DNA of 64,000 bases from Ricordea florida (lineage: Eukaryota; Cnidaria; Anthozoa; Corallimorpharia; Ricordeidae), in assembly GCA_949710005.1 (NCBI GenBank), contig OX453276.1, forward strand, positions 24,280,849-24,344,848. Reading direction: 5' to 3'. Shown here one piece after another: positions 1-9,122 of the stretch. The notes under the pieces were generated by a model. The model searched no databases. It was not told the DNA's origin and worked only from the letters and a program-made list of their open reading frames with translations. The translations under genes were made by a program, and so were the position numbers. Every line of letters starts with the position of its first letter. The first letter of the stretch is position 1.

Positions 1-236
1 TGGTCTCATGTATATACCCACCATGAGTCGCATTGTATGTAATTGTTTTCCTTTACAGGCAGAGATCTCATGTATATACCCACCACGAGTCCCATTGTAC
101 GTAACTGTTTCCTTTTACAGGCAGAGATCTCATGTATATACCCACCACGAGTCCCTTGTAAGTAATTGAATGGTACGTTGAATAACTTAAACGTGTCTTA
201 AGTAGTTGGGGACTCGTGGTGGGTAATACATGAGAT
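1..236. repeat. end of 62-bp minisatellite with terminal hairpin
   Basis: Two to three copies of the 62-bp unit (core agatctcatgtatataccca) run in from the left edge. The last direct unit (about 125-160) is followed by an inverted half-unit (about 200-236), giving a hairpin with a loop of roughly 40 bases. The arrangement repeats at 16,982-17,090 in copy B. Confidence 0.88.
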
Positions 237-331
237 CTTTTCCTTTCATGTTATTCAAAGCGTTGTGGAGCAATGCTGGGTCCCTGAACATTCTTAGGCA
301 TGGACACAAGGTGTAATACCATACACTTAAG

Positions 332-438
332 GTATGGTCCCGAGGGAAACAATTAGTTTTGTTTTGCCGAGACGAAGTCGAGGGAAACATCAGGATTCGA
401 GGGAAAACAAAACTGACTAGTTTCCAGAGGGACCATAC
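332..438. repeat. short inverted repeat (foldback) element
   Basis: Imperfect inverted arms of about 34 bases (gtatggtcccgagggaaac at the left, its complement form at the right) enclose a centre of about 40 bases containing gagggaaac repeats. Copy B has the same structure at 17164-17270. The following 200 bases hold no convincing exon. It resembles a dispersed repeat; class unknown. Confidence 0.6.
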
Positions 439-971
439 ATGTGCTTCGTTATATATTTAGACTTTCCCTTGGAAAAACAAGCAAACGAAGACGGTTCAAC
501 TTGCGCGCGGCCAACAACTGCGCAATTGTATCCCGGTCGGGAACATTTGAATTTGATTATGGGCACGTGACCAAAAACCAACCAATCACGGTGCTCGTTT
601 TGTTGCGTGAAAGTCTAGGTATATAACAAACATACTTAACGCATTCACCAATTGCTAGGTTTAAACAAAATTAATCATGAGGGTGACCTCTTCAGCAAAA
701 GCTGATATCAAAAAGGGCCCTGCAATGCGAACCCTCTTTACTAAAATCTGAATAAGCTTGCATTGCATCGCAGGAAATATGCAAATCAATCATTGAATGA
801 ACTTAATTTATCAAGAGGCACTTACGATCACCCGAGGCAGGCCTGGGGTCCTCGAAAAGCAGAGTACTCGCGAAAATCCCGAGTAGTTGAGGAGAGAGAA
901 TCAGCTGTAAACAGGTTAGCTGGTTAACGCGCGTGGCATCAGAGAAACCAAGAAAATCAAATGTCACTTGC

Positions 972-1094
972 CTGTGCACTGCTTTCCATCTCCAGTGAAT
1001 CCAGCCTTACAAGTGCAGGTAAATGATCCATGAATGTTCTTACAGATCGCGTTAACGTCACAGACAGAAGGAGAAACGCTGCATTCATCGACAT
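972..1094 (-). CDS. EGF exon 7 of 7 (copy A)
   Basis: 123 bases, phase 1-1, six cysteines, GC donor (ACAG|gcaagt). It leaves the frame in phase 1, so a further exon to the left is needed. No clear exon is seen in 240-960, although a good donor motif (GATC|gtaagt) lies near 820-830 on this strand. Confidence 0.82.
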
Positions 1095-1312
1095 CTGGAA
1101 AAAAGATACTTGTTTAATGCCTTAGCCAAGTACCAACAAATGTTTAAAAACTGGAGATAAGATTTAAATGTTGCTCGTTGTAGACAAACGAAAAGTGGAG
1201 TACCCGAAAAAAATCCGTGTAGGTAAAGAAAGAGAATCAGCTATAAATTAAGTTAGCTTCTGAACATAGCATAAGAGAAACGAAACTAAAGTTCCAGCTT
1301 ATTTTATCTTAC

Positions 1313-1435
1313 CTGTGCAGTGCTGTCCATCTCCAGTGAATCCAGCCTTACAAGCGCAGGTAAATGATCCATGAATGTTCTTACAGATGGCGTTAACATC
1401 ACAAACAGAGGGAGAAACGCTGCATTCATCAATAT
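1313..1435 (-). CDS. EGF exon 6 of 7 (copy A)
   Basis: 123 bases, phase 1-1, [20 protein letters not shown] start, six cysteines, donor ACAG|gtaaga. Confidence 0.85.
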
Positions 1436-1745
1436 CTGGAAAATTGTTTAAAGCCTTAGCTCGGTGAATACACGAAGCTTTCAAAGTGCGTGTTCATCCA
1501 AAAATGTCCAGAATTGATTTCAAGAGTAATTTATATTTTGGTGGAATGTAGCAGTGGTGGAGTATTTTTTGTACAATCATTTGATTGAATTTTGGGGATT
1601 TTAGCCAATTTTCGTTTTGTAGAAAAACGCTTCCTTTTCAAATAAAGATTATGTTCATTTGGGGCATTGGAAGGACAGCAAAAGAAACCACAATCAGATA
1701 TCCTTCCCTTCGCATGCAAAACTGTTTAATGAACAGTAGCCTGGG

Positions 1746-2275
1746 GTAGTGTACTGTTGCCGTTGTGATGTAGTGCAGTGTAGTGTGGTGTTCTACAGTG
1801 TAGTGTGGTGTGGTGTGGCGTTGTATAGTCTTGTCGTATGTAATGTCGCGGAGAGTGGTATAGTCTTGTCTTATGTAATGTCATGTAGTGTGGTGTGGTG
1901 TGGCGTAGTGTAGTGTTGCCTTACGTAATGTCGTGTTGCTTAGTCTGGTGTGGTGCAGTTTGGTGTGTTGTAATGTAGTGCAGTGAAGTTTGGTGCGGTG
2001 TAATGTAATGCAGTGAAGTGTGGTGTGGCGTAATGGAGTACAGTGAAGTGTGGTTTTGTGTAATGTAATGTAGTGAAGTGTGGTGTGGTGTAATGTAGTG
2101 CAGTGTAGTGTAGTGTCGTGTGGTGTGGTGTGGTGCAGTGTTGTCTCATGTAATGCCGTGTAGTGTAGTGTGGTGTGGCGTGGTTTGGTGGACATGTGGT
2201 GTAGAGAAGAGTAGTGCAGTGCAGTTTAATGTAATGTAGTGTGGTGTGGTGTAATGTCGTGTTGTGCCTAGGTTG
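1746..2275. repeat. degenerate TAGTG/TGGTG pentanucleotide array
   Basis: An intronic run of (GTAGT/GTGGT)n, rich in G and T on the plus strand. Open frames in it (poly Thr/His/Leu) are repeat artefacts. The array recurs at 3375-3575 and 3908-4030 and in copy B at 19710-20285, 22400-22560 and 22890-23005. Confidence 0.9.
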
Positions 2276-2509
2276 GTGTGATGTAATACATTCTTAATAC
2301 AGTGCATTGTTGAACTTGATTTGTTTACAGAAATGGTTTTGTGGTACATTGCGTTGTATTACTGTATAACAGAGCAGGATATTGTTTTCAGTTCTTTAAG
2401 TTTTCAGTTCTTTATTCAATTAATTGTCGCATTCTGTTGGCAATAAGCAAGTTAACTGGCGTCAAAGTTTGAAAATGGCAAAACGTAATGTAACCCCCAT
2501 CAGCGTTAC

Positions 2510-2632
2510 CTGTGCAGTGCTGTCCGTCTCCGGTAAACCCAGTCTTGCAAGTGCAGTTAAATGAGCCGTGAATATTGTTACAGATGGCGTTAACATCACA
2601 GACAGATGGAGAAACGCTGCATTCATCAACAT
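2510..2632 (-). CDS. EGF exon 5 of 7 (copy A)
   Basis: 123 bases, phase 1-1, six cysteines, donor ACAG|gtaacg. It reads GSFNCTCKTGF where copy B reads [11 protein letters not shown]. The flanks resemble those of EGF exons 1 and 3, showing that exon and intron were copied together. Confidence 0.85.
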
Positions 2633-2730
2633 CTGAAGAAAAAAAACTACTCGCGAAGTAAAAAACTTGTCTACAAATAAATCGCTATAGAAAGTATCAA
2701 CATAATTATAAAGCGTCTTTAACATTTAAG

Positions 2731-2982
2731 TACAATACAATACAATACTTAATTGACCACTCCCCTAGAGGGGCTTTTCAGGGCCAAATGAAACAAATAT
2801 AAACAACATAGTTAAGAATCCCAACTGGTGGGAGGCAGACCAGTTGGCTATTTACAAGGATGATCGAGGAGTTGAACCAGGTACTTACCCAGAACAACAC
2901 CAGGTAGCGGCCAGAGCGGGATTTGAACCCGGGTCATCGCATTGAAATACCGCGCCCTAGACCACTCGGCCATCCTGCCTCC
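2731..2982 (-). mobile_element. tRNA-derived SINE, copy A only
   Basis: On the minus strand a degenerate tRNA head (about 2979-2905) shows an A-box (ggccgagtggtctagg) and a B-box (gggttcaaatccc). It is followed by a tRNA-unrelated body and an (ATTGT)n tail ending at 2731. Copy B lacks it, so it inserted after the duplication. It is not a working tRNA gene, since the acceptor stem does not pair. Confidence 0.82.
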
Positions 2983-3028
2983 TTGTAGTATGACAAAAGA
3001 AACCACACTGACAAACAGTTATTCTTGC

Positions 3029-3151
3029 CTTGGCAGTGCTGTCCATCTCCAGTGAATCCAGCCTTGCAAGTGCAGGTAAATGATCCATGAATGTTCATAC
3101 AGATGGCGTTAACATCACAGACAGAAGGAGAAACGCTGCATTCATCAACAT
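3029..3151 (-). CDS. EGF exon 4 of 7 (copy A)
   Basis: 123 bases, phase 1-1, [20 protein letters not shown] start, six cysteines. The donor is a GC type (CAAG|gcaaga), shared with copy B. Confidence 0.83.
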
Positions 3152-3580
3152 CTGAAAAAATTGATACTTATTTAATATCTTAAGTGAATACACGAACCTT
3201 GTGGTGTTTTTTTTTTCAAATATAAACACTTTGGGCACTTTACATGTTTGAAATATTTTAATTAACTAGAAAATAAAGGCGCACACGAGGCATGCGCACA
3301 CACAATCGGATCTCATCCCTTTTTCAGTGGCGTATTGCACCTGGGAGCATTGCTACCCCTCCCTGGATGGGAAAGTGTAGTGTGTTGTGGTGTGCTTTGG
3401 CTTGCGTTGTGTAATGTAGTGTAGTGTAGTGTGGTGTGGTGTGGTGTTGCTTAGTGTTGAATCACGTAATGTCGTGTAGTGTAGTGTGGTGTGGTGTTGC
3501 TTAGTGTTGACTCACGTAATTATAATGTCGTGAAGTGTAGTTTGGTGTGGTGTAGAGAAGAGTAGTGCAGTGCAGTTTAA

Positions 3581-3896
3581 CAGGGTTGATGCAGTGGCGA
3601 GTGGGGCAGTGGTGAGAGCGCTTGCCTTCCACCAATATGACCCGGGTTTGATTCCCGGCCCTGGCGTCATATGTGGGCTGAGTTTGTTGGTTCTCTACTC
3701 TGCTCCGAGAAGTTTTTCTCCGGGTACTCCGGTTTTCCCCTCTCCACAAAAACCAACATTTGATTTAATCTGAATTGATTAAATTTAAATATGATTTGAT
3801 TTGATTTCATTTGTGCTTTACAATTACTGAGTCAGTGCTAGATACAGTGGACACCCAAATAAAGTTTATTATTATTATTATTATTATTATTATTGT
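3581..3896 (+). mobile_element. SINE with (TTA)n tail, in both copies
   Basis: A tRNA-like head (gtggggcagtggtgagagcg; B-box cgggtttgattcccgg) is followed by a body with ctccgggtactccggttttc and an ATT-repeat tail at 3867-3896. The orthologous insertion in copy B is 22561-22875, so it predates the duplication. Confidence 0.8.
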
Positions 3897-4241
3897 AAAG
3901 TTCATTATTAATGTAATGTAGTGTGGTGTGTAATGTTGTGTCGAGTAGTGTTGTGATCGATGAAGGATACCTAGTAGGGTGATGTGGTGTGGTGTATTGT
4001 CGTGTTGTGCCTAGGTTGGTGTGGTGTAATGCATTCCTAATGCAGTGCATTATTGAACTACATTTGAAATGGTTTTCATGGTGTTAAATTGCGTTGTATT
4101 ACTGTATAACATAGCCGGATATCATTTTAAGTTTTTTATTCGATTAATTGTCGCATTCTGTAGGCAATAGGCAAGTTAATTGGCGTCAAAGTATTAAAAA
4201 TGGCAAAACGTGATGTACAATGAAACTCTCAACAGCGTTAC

Positions 4242-4367
4242 CTTTACAGAGGTGTCCATCTCCGGTGAACCCAGTCTTGCAAGTGCAGGTAAATGACCCG
4301 TGAATATTGTTACAGATGGCGTTAACATCACAGACGACAGAAGGAGAAACGCTGCATTCATCAACAT
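4242..4367 (-). CDS. EGF exon 3 of 7 (copy A), one-codon insertion
   Basis: 126 bases rather than 123. A 3-base insertion gives PSVVCD between the first two cysteines. Six cysteines are kept, donor AAAG|gtaacg, phase 1-1. Copy B (23214-23336) lacks the insertion. Confidence 0.83.
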
Positions 4368-4720
4368 CTGAAGAAAAAAAAATTACTCGTGAAGTAAAAA
4401 ACTTGAACCAAGCATATAACGTGTCTACAAATAAATCGCTATATAAAGTGTTAACATTTTATGAATTGCTGTCTTGGACGGTCAGTCATTGAAACTCAGT
4501 ATAAAACCAACCATTGACTGTCACGTGAACTCGCTGTGTGATTAGCTATTAGGAGCAGTTGCAATTTCTTTTTGATAGGTTGATCGACAGCAGAAGTCCA
4601 TTTCTCAGCCCGGAGCGAAGACATATACCTCCCCTTTTTGCATGCAAAACAAATATACAGCGCCTTTAACATTTAAGAAGCATGACAAAAGAAACCACAC
4701 TGACAGACAGTTATTCTTGC

Positions 4721-4843
4721 ATTGGCAGTGCTGTCCATCTCCAGTGAATCCAGCCTTGGAAGTGCAGGTAAATGATCCATGAATGTTCTTACAGATGGCG
4801 TTAACATCACAGACGGAAGGAGAAACGCTGCATTCATCGACAT
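4721..4843 (-). pseudogene. EGF exon 2 of 7 (copy A), cysteine lost
   Basis: 123 bases, phase 1-1. The fifth EGF cysteine is replaced by serine (TCTSKAGF where others have TCTCKAGF), which would break a disulphide. The last exon base is also changed, leaving CAAT|gcaaga as donor, weaker than CAAG|gcaaga in its sister exons. Copy B keeps the cysteine at 25082-25204. Confidence 0.8.
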
Positions 4844-5136
4844 CTGAATAAAAGATATTAGTTTTTAAACTAAAGATATTAAAATATCTTAAGTGAATAC
4901 ACGAAACTTGTGGTGTTATTTTCAAATACCTATTTAAAAAGTATTTCAAGATTACAGTGCTATTGGAGCTATGGACGTTCTTGATATTACTAGCAGATGA
5001 ATTTTCGTTAATTTGGTAAATAAATCAATTTGTGAAATATGCCGCTTTTTGTGCGTTAATAAACTTCATGGGCATTGAACACTTAACAGGAACGACAATT
5101 GAAACCACACAGAGGCATGCAGCTATTTTTACGTAC

Positions 5137-5259
5137 CTTTGCATTGCTGTCCATTCCCAGTGAATCCTGCCTTGCAAGTGCAGGTAAATGATCCATGAAT
5201 GTTCATACAGATGGCGCTAACATCACAGACAGAAGGAGAAACGCTGCATTCATCAATAT
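5137..5259 (-). CDS. EGF exon 1 of 7 (copy A)
   Basis: 123 bases, phase 1-1. It starts [18 protein letters not shown] and ends GNGQQCKG, with all six EGF cysteines and the DxDEC calcium-binding start. Donor AAAG|gtacgt. Confidence 0.85.
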
Positions 5260-5399
5260 CTGAAAAAGAAAAAAACTACTCGTGAAGTAGAAAACTCGAA
5301 CCACGCATACAACGTGTCTGTAAATAAATCGCTATAGAAAGTACATTAACATTTTATGATCATGAACTGCTGTCTTGGACGGTCAGTCATTGAAACTCA

Positions 5400-6750
5400 G
5401 TATAAAGCCAGCCATTGACTGTTAAGTGAATTCGCCATGTGATTAGCTATTAGAAGCAGTCGAAATAATTTACAACTTTTTTTCGATAGATCGATCGACA
5501 GCAGAAGCTCATTTCTCAGCCCGGAGCGAAGACCTCCCATATAACCCCCCCCCCCCCCCCCACCCTCTGGGTGAACATTCTCACATTCCCCAAACAATGC
5601 TAGGATAGATCTCCAAACGCAATGTCTTGAGGATAAAGAATAACGTCCTGTTTTGAATCGGTTATTACAACATTGTAAAAGGAGAGAAGGAACGTAGATT
5701 GAACGATTGCTATTTCTTTTAAAGTGAAAAATGTGGCTGTCGCTTGACCATTTTGGGCAAAGGTTGTAGATACGAAGATAAGAAGGTATCTTCCCCCAAA
5801 ATTCAAGGCCGCTAGCTAATCTGCTCCCGGCCACTTCTTTGTCCATAGAAAACAATGGAAGGAGAAAAATAGGACATATACAAAGATGGACCATTGATTA
5901 ACACGAGCAGTGGCAGTCTCATATATATATAATTAATGATGAGGTGGAAATGTGCACAGACAGAGAGAGCATGGCTGTCAGTTCGCTTCTGATGATGAGC
6001 TCCTGTTAACGGTGGTTTATGTTCGAACTGCTTTATGTAATAGATAATTACTGAGGCGAGCAGCATTATTGGATATAATGTAGACAGCGGAGGCTGCAGG
6101 AAAATGGTGAATCTTTTTTGTATTAATAATGTTTATTGTGGTGTTTTTGGTTGTTTCTAGGCAGTAAAAAATATGGGGGAAGTGCTTCACCAGTGGATAT
6201 ATGCATGTAAAGCATGCTGCATTATTAAAACTAACACACCCAGCATTATTTTTAATAATGCAGCTCGTTTTAAGTTTAATAATGCTGCGTGCTTAATAAA
6301 TGGTGCGTGTCGATTTAGCACGTGTAAGATGACATTGATAATTTCCCTGCCACCAAAAAAGACCGCACCCGTTTTTCTCACACACTTAGTTTGCATTTTT
6401 TCTCCCGGCATTCGATAATTTAATGCAGACAGAAAACAATGGGTTTGGATGTCGATCAGTAATTATGGTCTAGGTTTTAATGTTTGATAGTCATGTCGGG
6501 GTTACGCCCCTAGTTAAAAATTACTTGATAAGAACATTCTACTGATCGACTATTTTTTGATTTCTTATCGACTTTTGTGTAAACTCGCAACCTGATTGGC
6601 TACACAGGTCAGTCTTTCGATCGATAGACAAAGAGAAAGCCCTTTATACCGTCCCACCACAAAACTAAGCGTATTAAAGTCATTTGCCCTATTTTTCCAA
6701 CTTTGCGCTAAATATAGAAATGTTAGTTGTGATCTGCAGATTTCACAAAC
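5400..6750. other. intron between fibrinogen-start and first EGF exon (copy A)
   Basis: No exon is seen. It contains a C-run at 5545-5562 that copy B lacks, an AT-rich stretch of short inverted aataatgctg motifs (6240-6310), and open frames on both strands that overlap one another and look like chance. Confidence 0.6.
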
Positions 6751-6900
6751 CTTTAGTGTCCATGTCACAGTGAGCCCGCGTTATACTTCCAGGGACAATT
6801 GAGTCGAACCAGTATTGACCGCTGACCGCCTCAATTCCCTCGCTGTACTTGACTTCTTCACAGGATTCGGCAGGCAGCTCAGGAATGGAGCCTAGAGGGA
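6751..6900 (-). CDS. fibrinogen-like start exon (copy A)
   Basis: 150-base exon, phase 1 at both ends, acceptor cccag at 6901-6902 and donor AAAG|gtttgt. It encodes [20 protein letters not shown] and continues to RAHCDMDTK. This SC-E...SG-YW...CDM pattern is the beginning of fibrinogen-related domains. In anthozoan proteins this single exon is often followed directly by EGF exons. It reads Q-Y-W where copy B has K-Y-W. Confidence 0.78.
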
Positions 6901-7108
6901 CTGGGAACAACATAATTTTACTAGTGACGATCTAACCATGTTGGTTCAGGATGGACGTGAGTTTCTTGGCTCTATGCGTGATTAATAAGTCTAAGGTTTA
7001 TGGGATATTTTTTACTCGCCATCTGCTGAAATTACGCATAAAAGCGAAATGGACGGAGTTTCGAATAATACAAGACCCTGGCGCGTAAGGGGCGATAAGA
7101 AAGTGGGT

Positions 7109-7350
7109 GCAAGTGAACATATATGAAAGACCATATATTTGAACTGCGGAGTAACATGTAATGACATTGATTGATCATCGCAGTTATGTACATAATTTAA
7201 GCAGCTGTGTAATTAAACCCTGGAAAAAAATCATTTCCTGAACAGGATTCGAACCCGTGACCTCTGCGATACCGGGGCAGTACTCTACCAACTGAGCTAT
7301 TAAGCCAGCTGGGAGCTGGTCATCTTGTGAGTTTGTAATATACCCGGGTC
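7109..7350 (-). mobile_element. tRNA-derived SINE, copy A only
   Basis: The minus strand carries tagctcagttggtagag (A-box) and ggttcgaatcctg (B-box), with a tRNA-shaped core at 7306-7238. The acceptor stem does not pair and the sequence continues past it. Copy B reads straight across the site (near 27,427). A relative is seen at 55382-55475. Confidence 0.8.
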
Positions 7351-7865
7351 TTAAACTGAAAATGAAGTAGTTATATAGGGAGGCCATTGCTGCGACGCGT
7401 TGGCGAACATGCATAGATCTGAGTGAATGCAAAAAGTCGGATAAAATGTGCATTAATCCGGTCTGGGCCATGTTTAAGGGTATCATTTGTCCCTGATTGT
7501 ATATTGATTTATAATTTTCTCGTAGTCATTATCGTTTTCGTATACGGTAGATTTCACTGTGTTTATTATACACCGTGAAAGTAAAACTGTATTCTGATTT
7601 TCTCATATTTATATAATCATCGTTAGAATGCAAAATACTGATAATTTTAACCAGTTGCTCGGCGCGCAAAATAGTTGCTGTTACTGTGAACTCTTTAAAA
7701 TGTGGCCGTCACAGGACAAAATAATCTAACTATAAATGTTTTCTATAAAAAAAAATAATAAATAAGCCTTGAATGAAGATCCGGTTCCTTCAAGAAACGA
7801 AAAATCTGACAGCCAGCCCCGGAGCTGTTACAAGATCATTAGATGGTTTTGTAGAATAGTTTTTC

Positions 7866-8102
7866 ACGTAATATATCAAACACGAGATACAGTGTTCCAT
7901 CACATATCAAACACCGAGACTCAGAGTGGAGGCTGAAAATACGGTGCGTAGCAGAGTATCTTTAGCAAAGTTTCAGGTGTTTGATATCTGATGAAACACA
8001 TGTATCAAATGTCTTATATAGCTTCTAAAACGAAGTTATTTAGAAAGATAAATTAAAGATGCAAAAACGAGCCGTGTTTCATCAGATATACAAACACGTC
8101 AC
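7866..8102. repeat. inverted-repeat MITE-like element (copy A)
   Basis: Arms carrying catcacatatcaaacacc and its complement (ggtgtttgatatctgatg) surround a centre of about 100 bases. The same element lies at 28506-28742 in copy B. Related half-elements are seen near 12420-12610, 34400-34500 and 35945-36075. Class uncertain. Confidence 0.55.
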
Positions 8103-8807
8103 GGTGTCTGTCTTCCTCTTATGCGTTATTGATGATTTTGAGAAAGTCTGAAAATACTCAGCTCCTTTTATTCTTTATAACTCGTTCAAATTCAAGTTGC
8201 ATATTTAAGTTTAATCACTTCATATGTATTCTTATTAGTTTAATTTTTTGGCAGATTGATCAGTTTTTACTTCTGCAACACATTGCATCACATCAACAAA
8301 CATACACTTCTGAAAACCAGGAGCCCATCAAAACCTATCTAAATGAGTTAATATTTCTTACTGTAGATGGCTATATCATACCTTTCTTTCTCAATATTTA
8401 CTTCACTTCCTAATTAGCTCACACAGCTTTTGGCGCATATCTGTACTTTCACTACATAGTTTGATATCTACTAAACGAAAGAAAATGTAATATCATGCAA
8501 ATTTTTCAGAAAGTAAAAATGTGTTTGGACTTAAAGTTTCGTGACAGAGCGCCAAGTAAAGGCTTTCACAATGTATTTTTAATCTATCCTTTTATGGAAC
8601 AGTTGGTTGAGCCATGGAATCTAAGTAATTCTATGAAAATGCAAGATTAGATAATGATGGATAAAGAATAGCATCAATTTAAAATTTAACACAGATGACG
8701 AGCTATGAAAGTCGAAAGAAATCCTAAGGCCAATAAATATGGACTTTCTTATCAAAACTAATTACACAAGATCAGTAAATAAATGAACTACCTCGTTCGT
8801 AAATTAC

Positions 8808-9122
8808 CTCTTTTGTCGACTTTTCTGTAATAGTATCTTTCGACATCAGAGACAAAGTCCCTTGGTCTGGCCTCTTTAGTGCGGTTGTTTAACTCACAAA
8901 TGTTCTGGGACATGACATAGTTTAAGATCTGACATCTGACGTCACTGTTGCACGCAAACAGACACTGAAGTCCGTTGTTTGTTTTCGTCTTCTGAAAAGT
9001 GTGTCCCTTGAGCATCTTTCATATATGGAATATTCAGCTCCACATTGCTGAGCTGTGACAAGACAAATCATCTGAGGCACAAGGAAAACCGCTGTGATGA
9101 CAAGACAACGGATGAAGTACAT
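8808..9122 (-). pseudogene. exon 1, signal peptide + PAN/Apple, frameshifted
   Basis: It starts [15 protein letters not shown], a clear signal peptide, and then follows copy B to SIY. There a missing G shifts the frame and a stop follows about 31 codons later. After the lesion the copy B frame is open again ([15 protein letters not shown] onward). Donor is AGAG|gtaatt at 8808, phase 1. Length is 315 bases against 316 in copy B. Confidence 0.85.

Larger units (their letters stand above)
972..9122 (-). pseudogene. PAN/Apple - fibrinogen-start - EGFx7 secreted protein gene, copy A (frameshifted)
   Basis: Nine exons can be placed, transcribed right to left: 8808-9122 (signal peptide + PAN), 6751-6900 (fibrinogen-like start), then seven EGF exons at 5137-5259, 4721-4843, 4242-4367, 3029-3151, 2510-2632, 1313-1435 and 972-1094. 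All junctions are phase 1. Compared with copy B, exon 1 has lost one base (near 9019-9020), which turns the PAN domain into an out-of-frame tail. EGF-2 has also lost a cysteine. The product would be a secreted or matrix protein; EGF modules of the DxDEC type usually bind calcium. The 3' end lies beyond the left edge. Either a decaying duplicate or a one-base sequencing error plus real decay in EGF-2; I favour a pseudogene. Confidence 0.8.

Noticed and set aside
1531..1719. 62-codon frame kept in both copies (also 19496-19684)
   Set aside because: Preserved only because the copies are recent; no acceptor/donor pair in phase 1.
1881..2195. Frames rich in His/Thr/Leu on the minus strand, also at 19838-20216
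   Set aside because: They translate the TAGTG/TGGTG repeat and occur in several frames at once.
7238..7306. tRNA gene with GGT anticodon position
   Set aside because: Boxes A and B are good but the acceptor stem does not pair and flanks are SINE-like.
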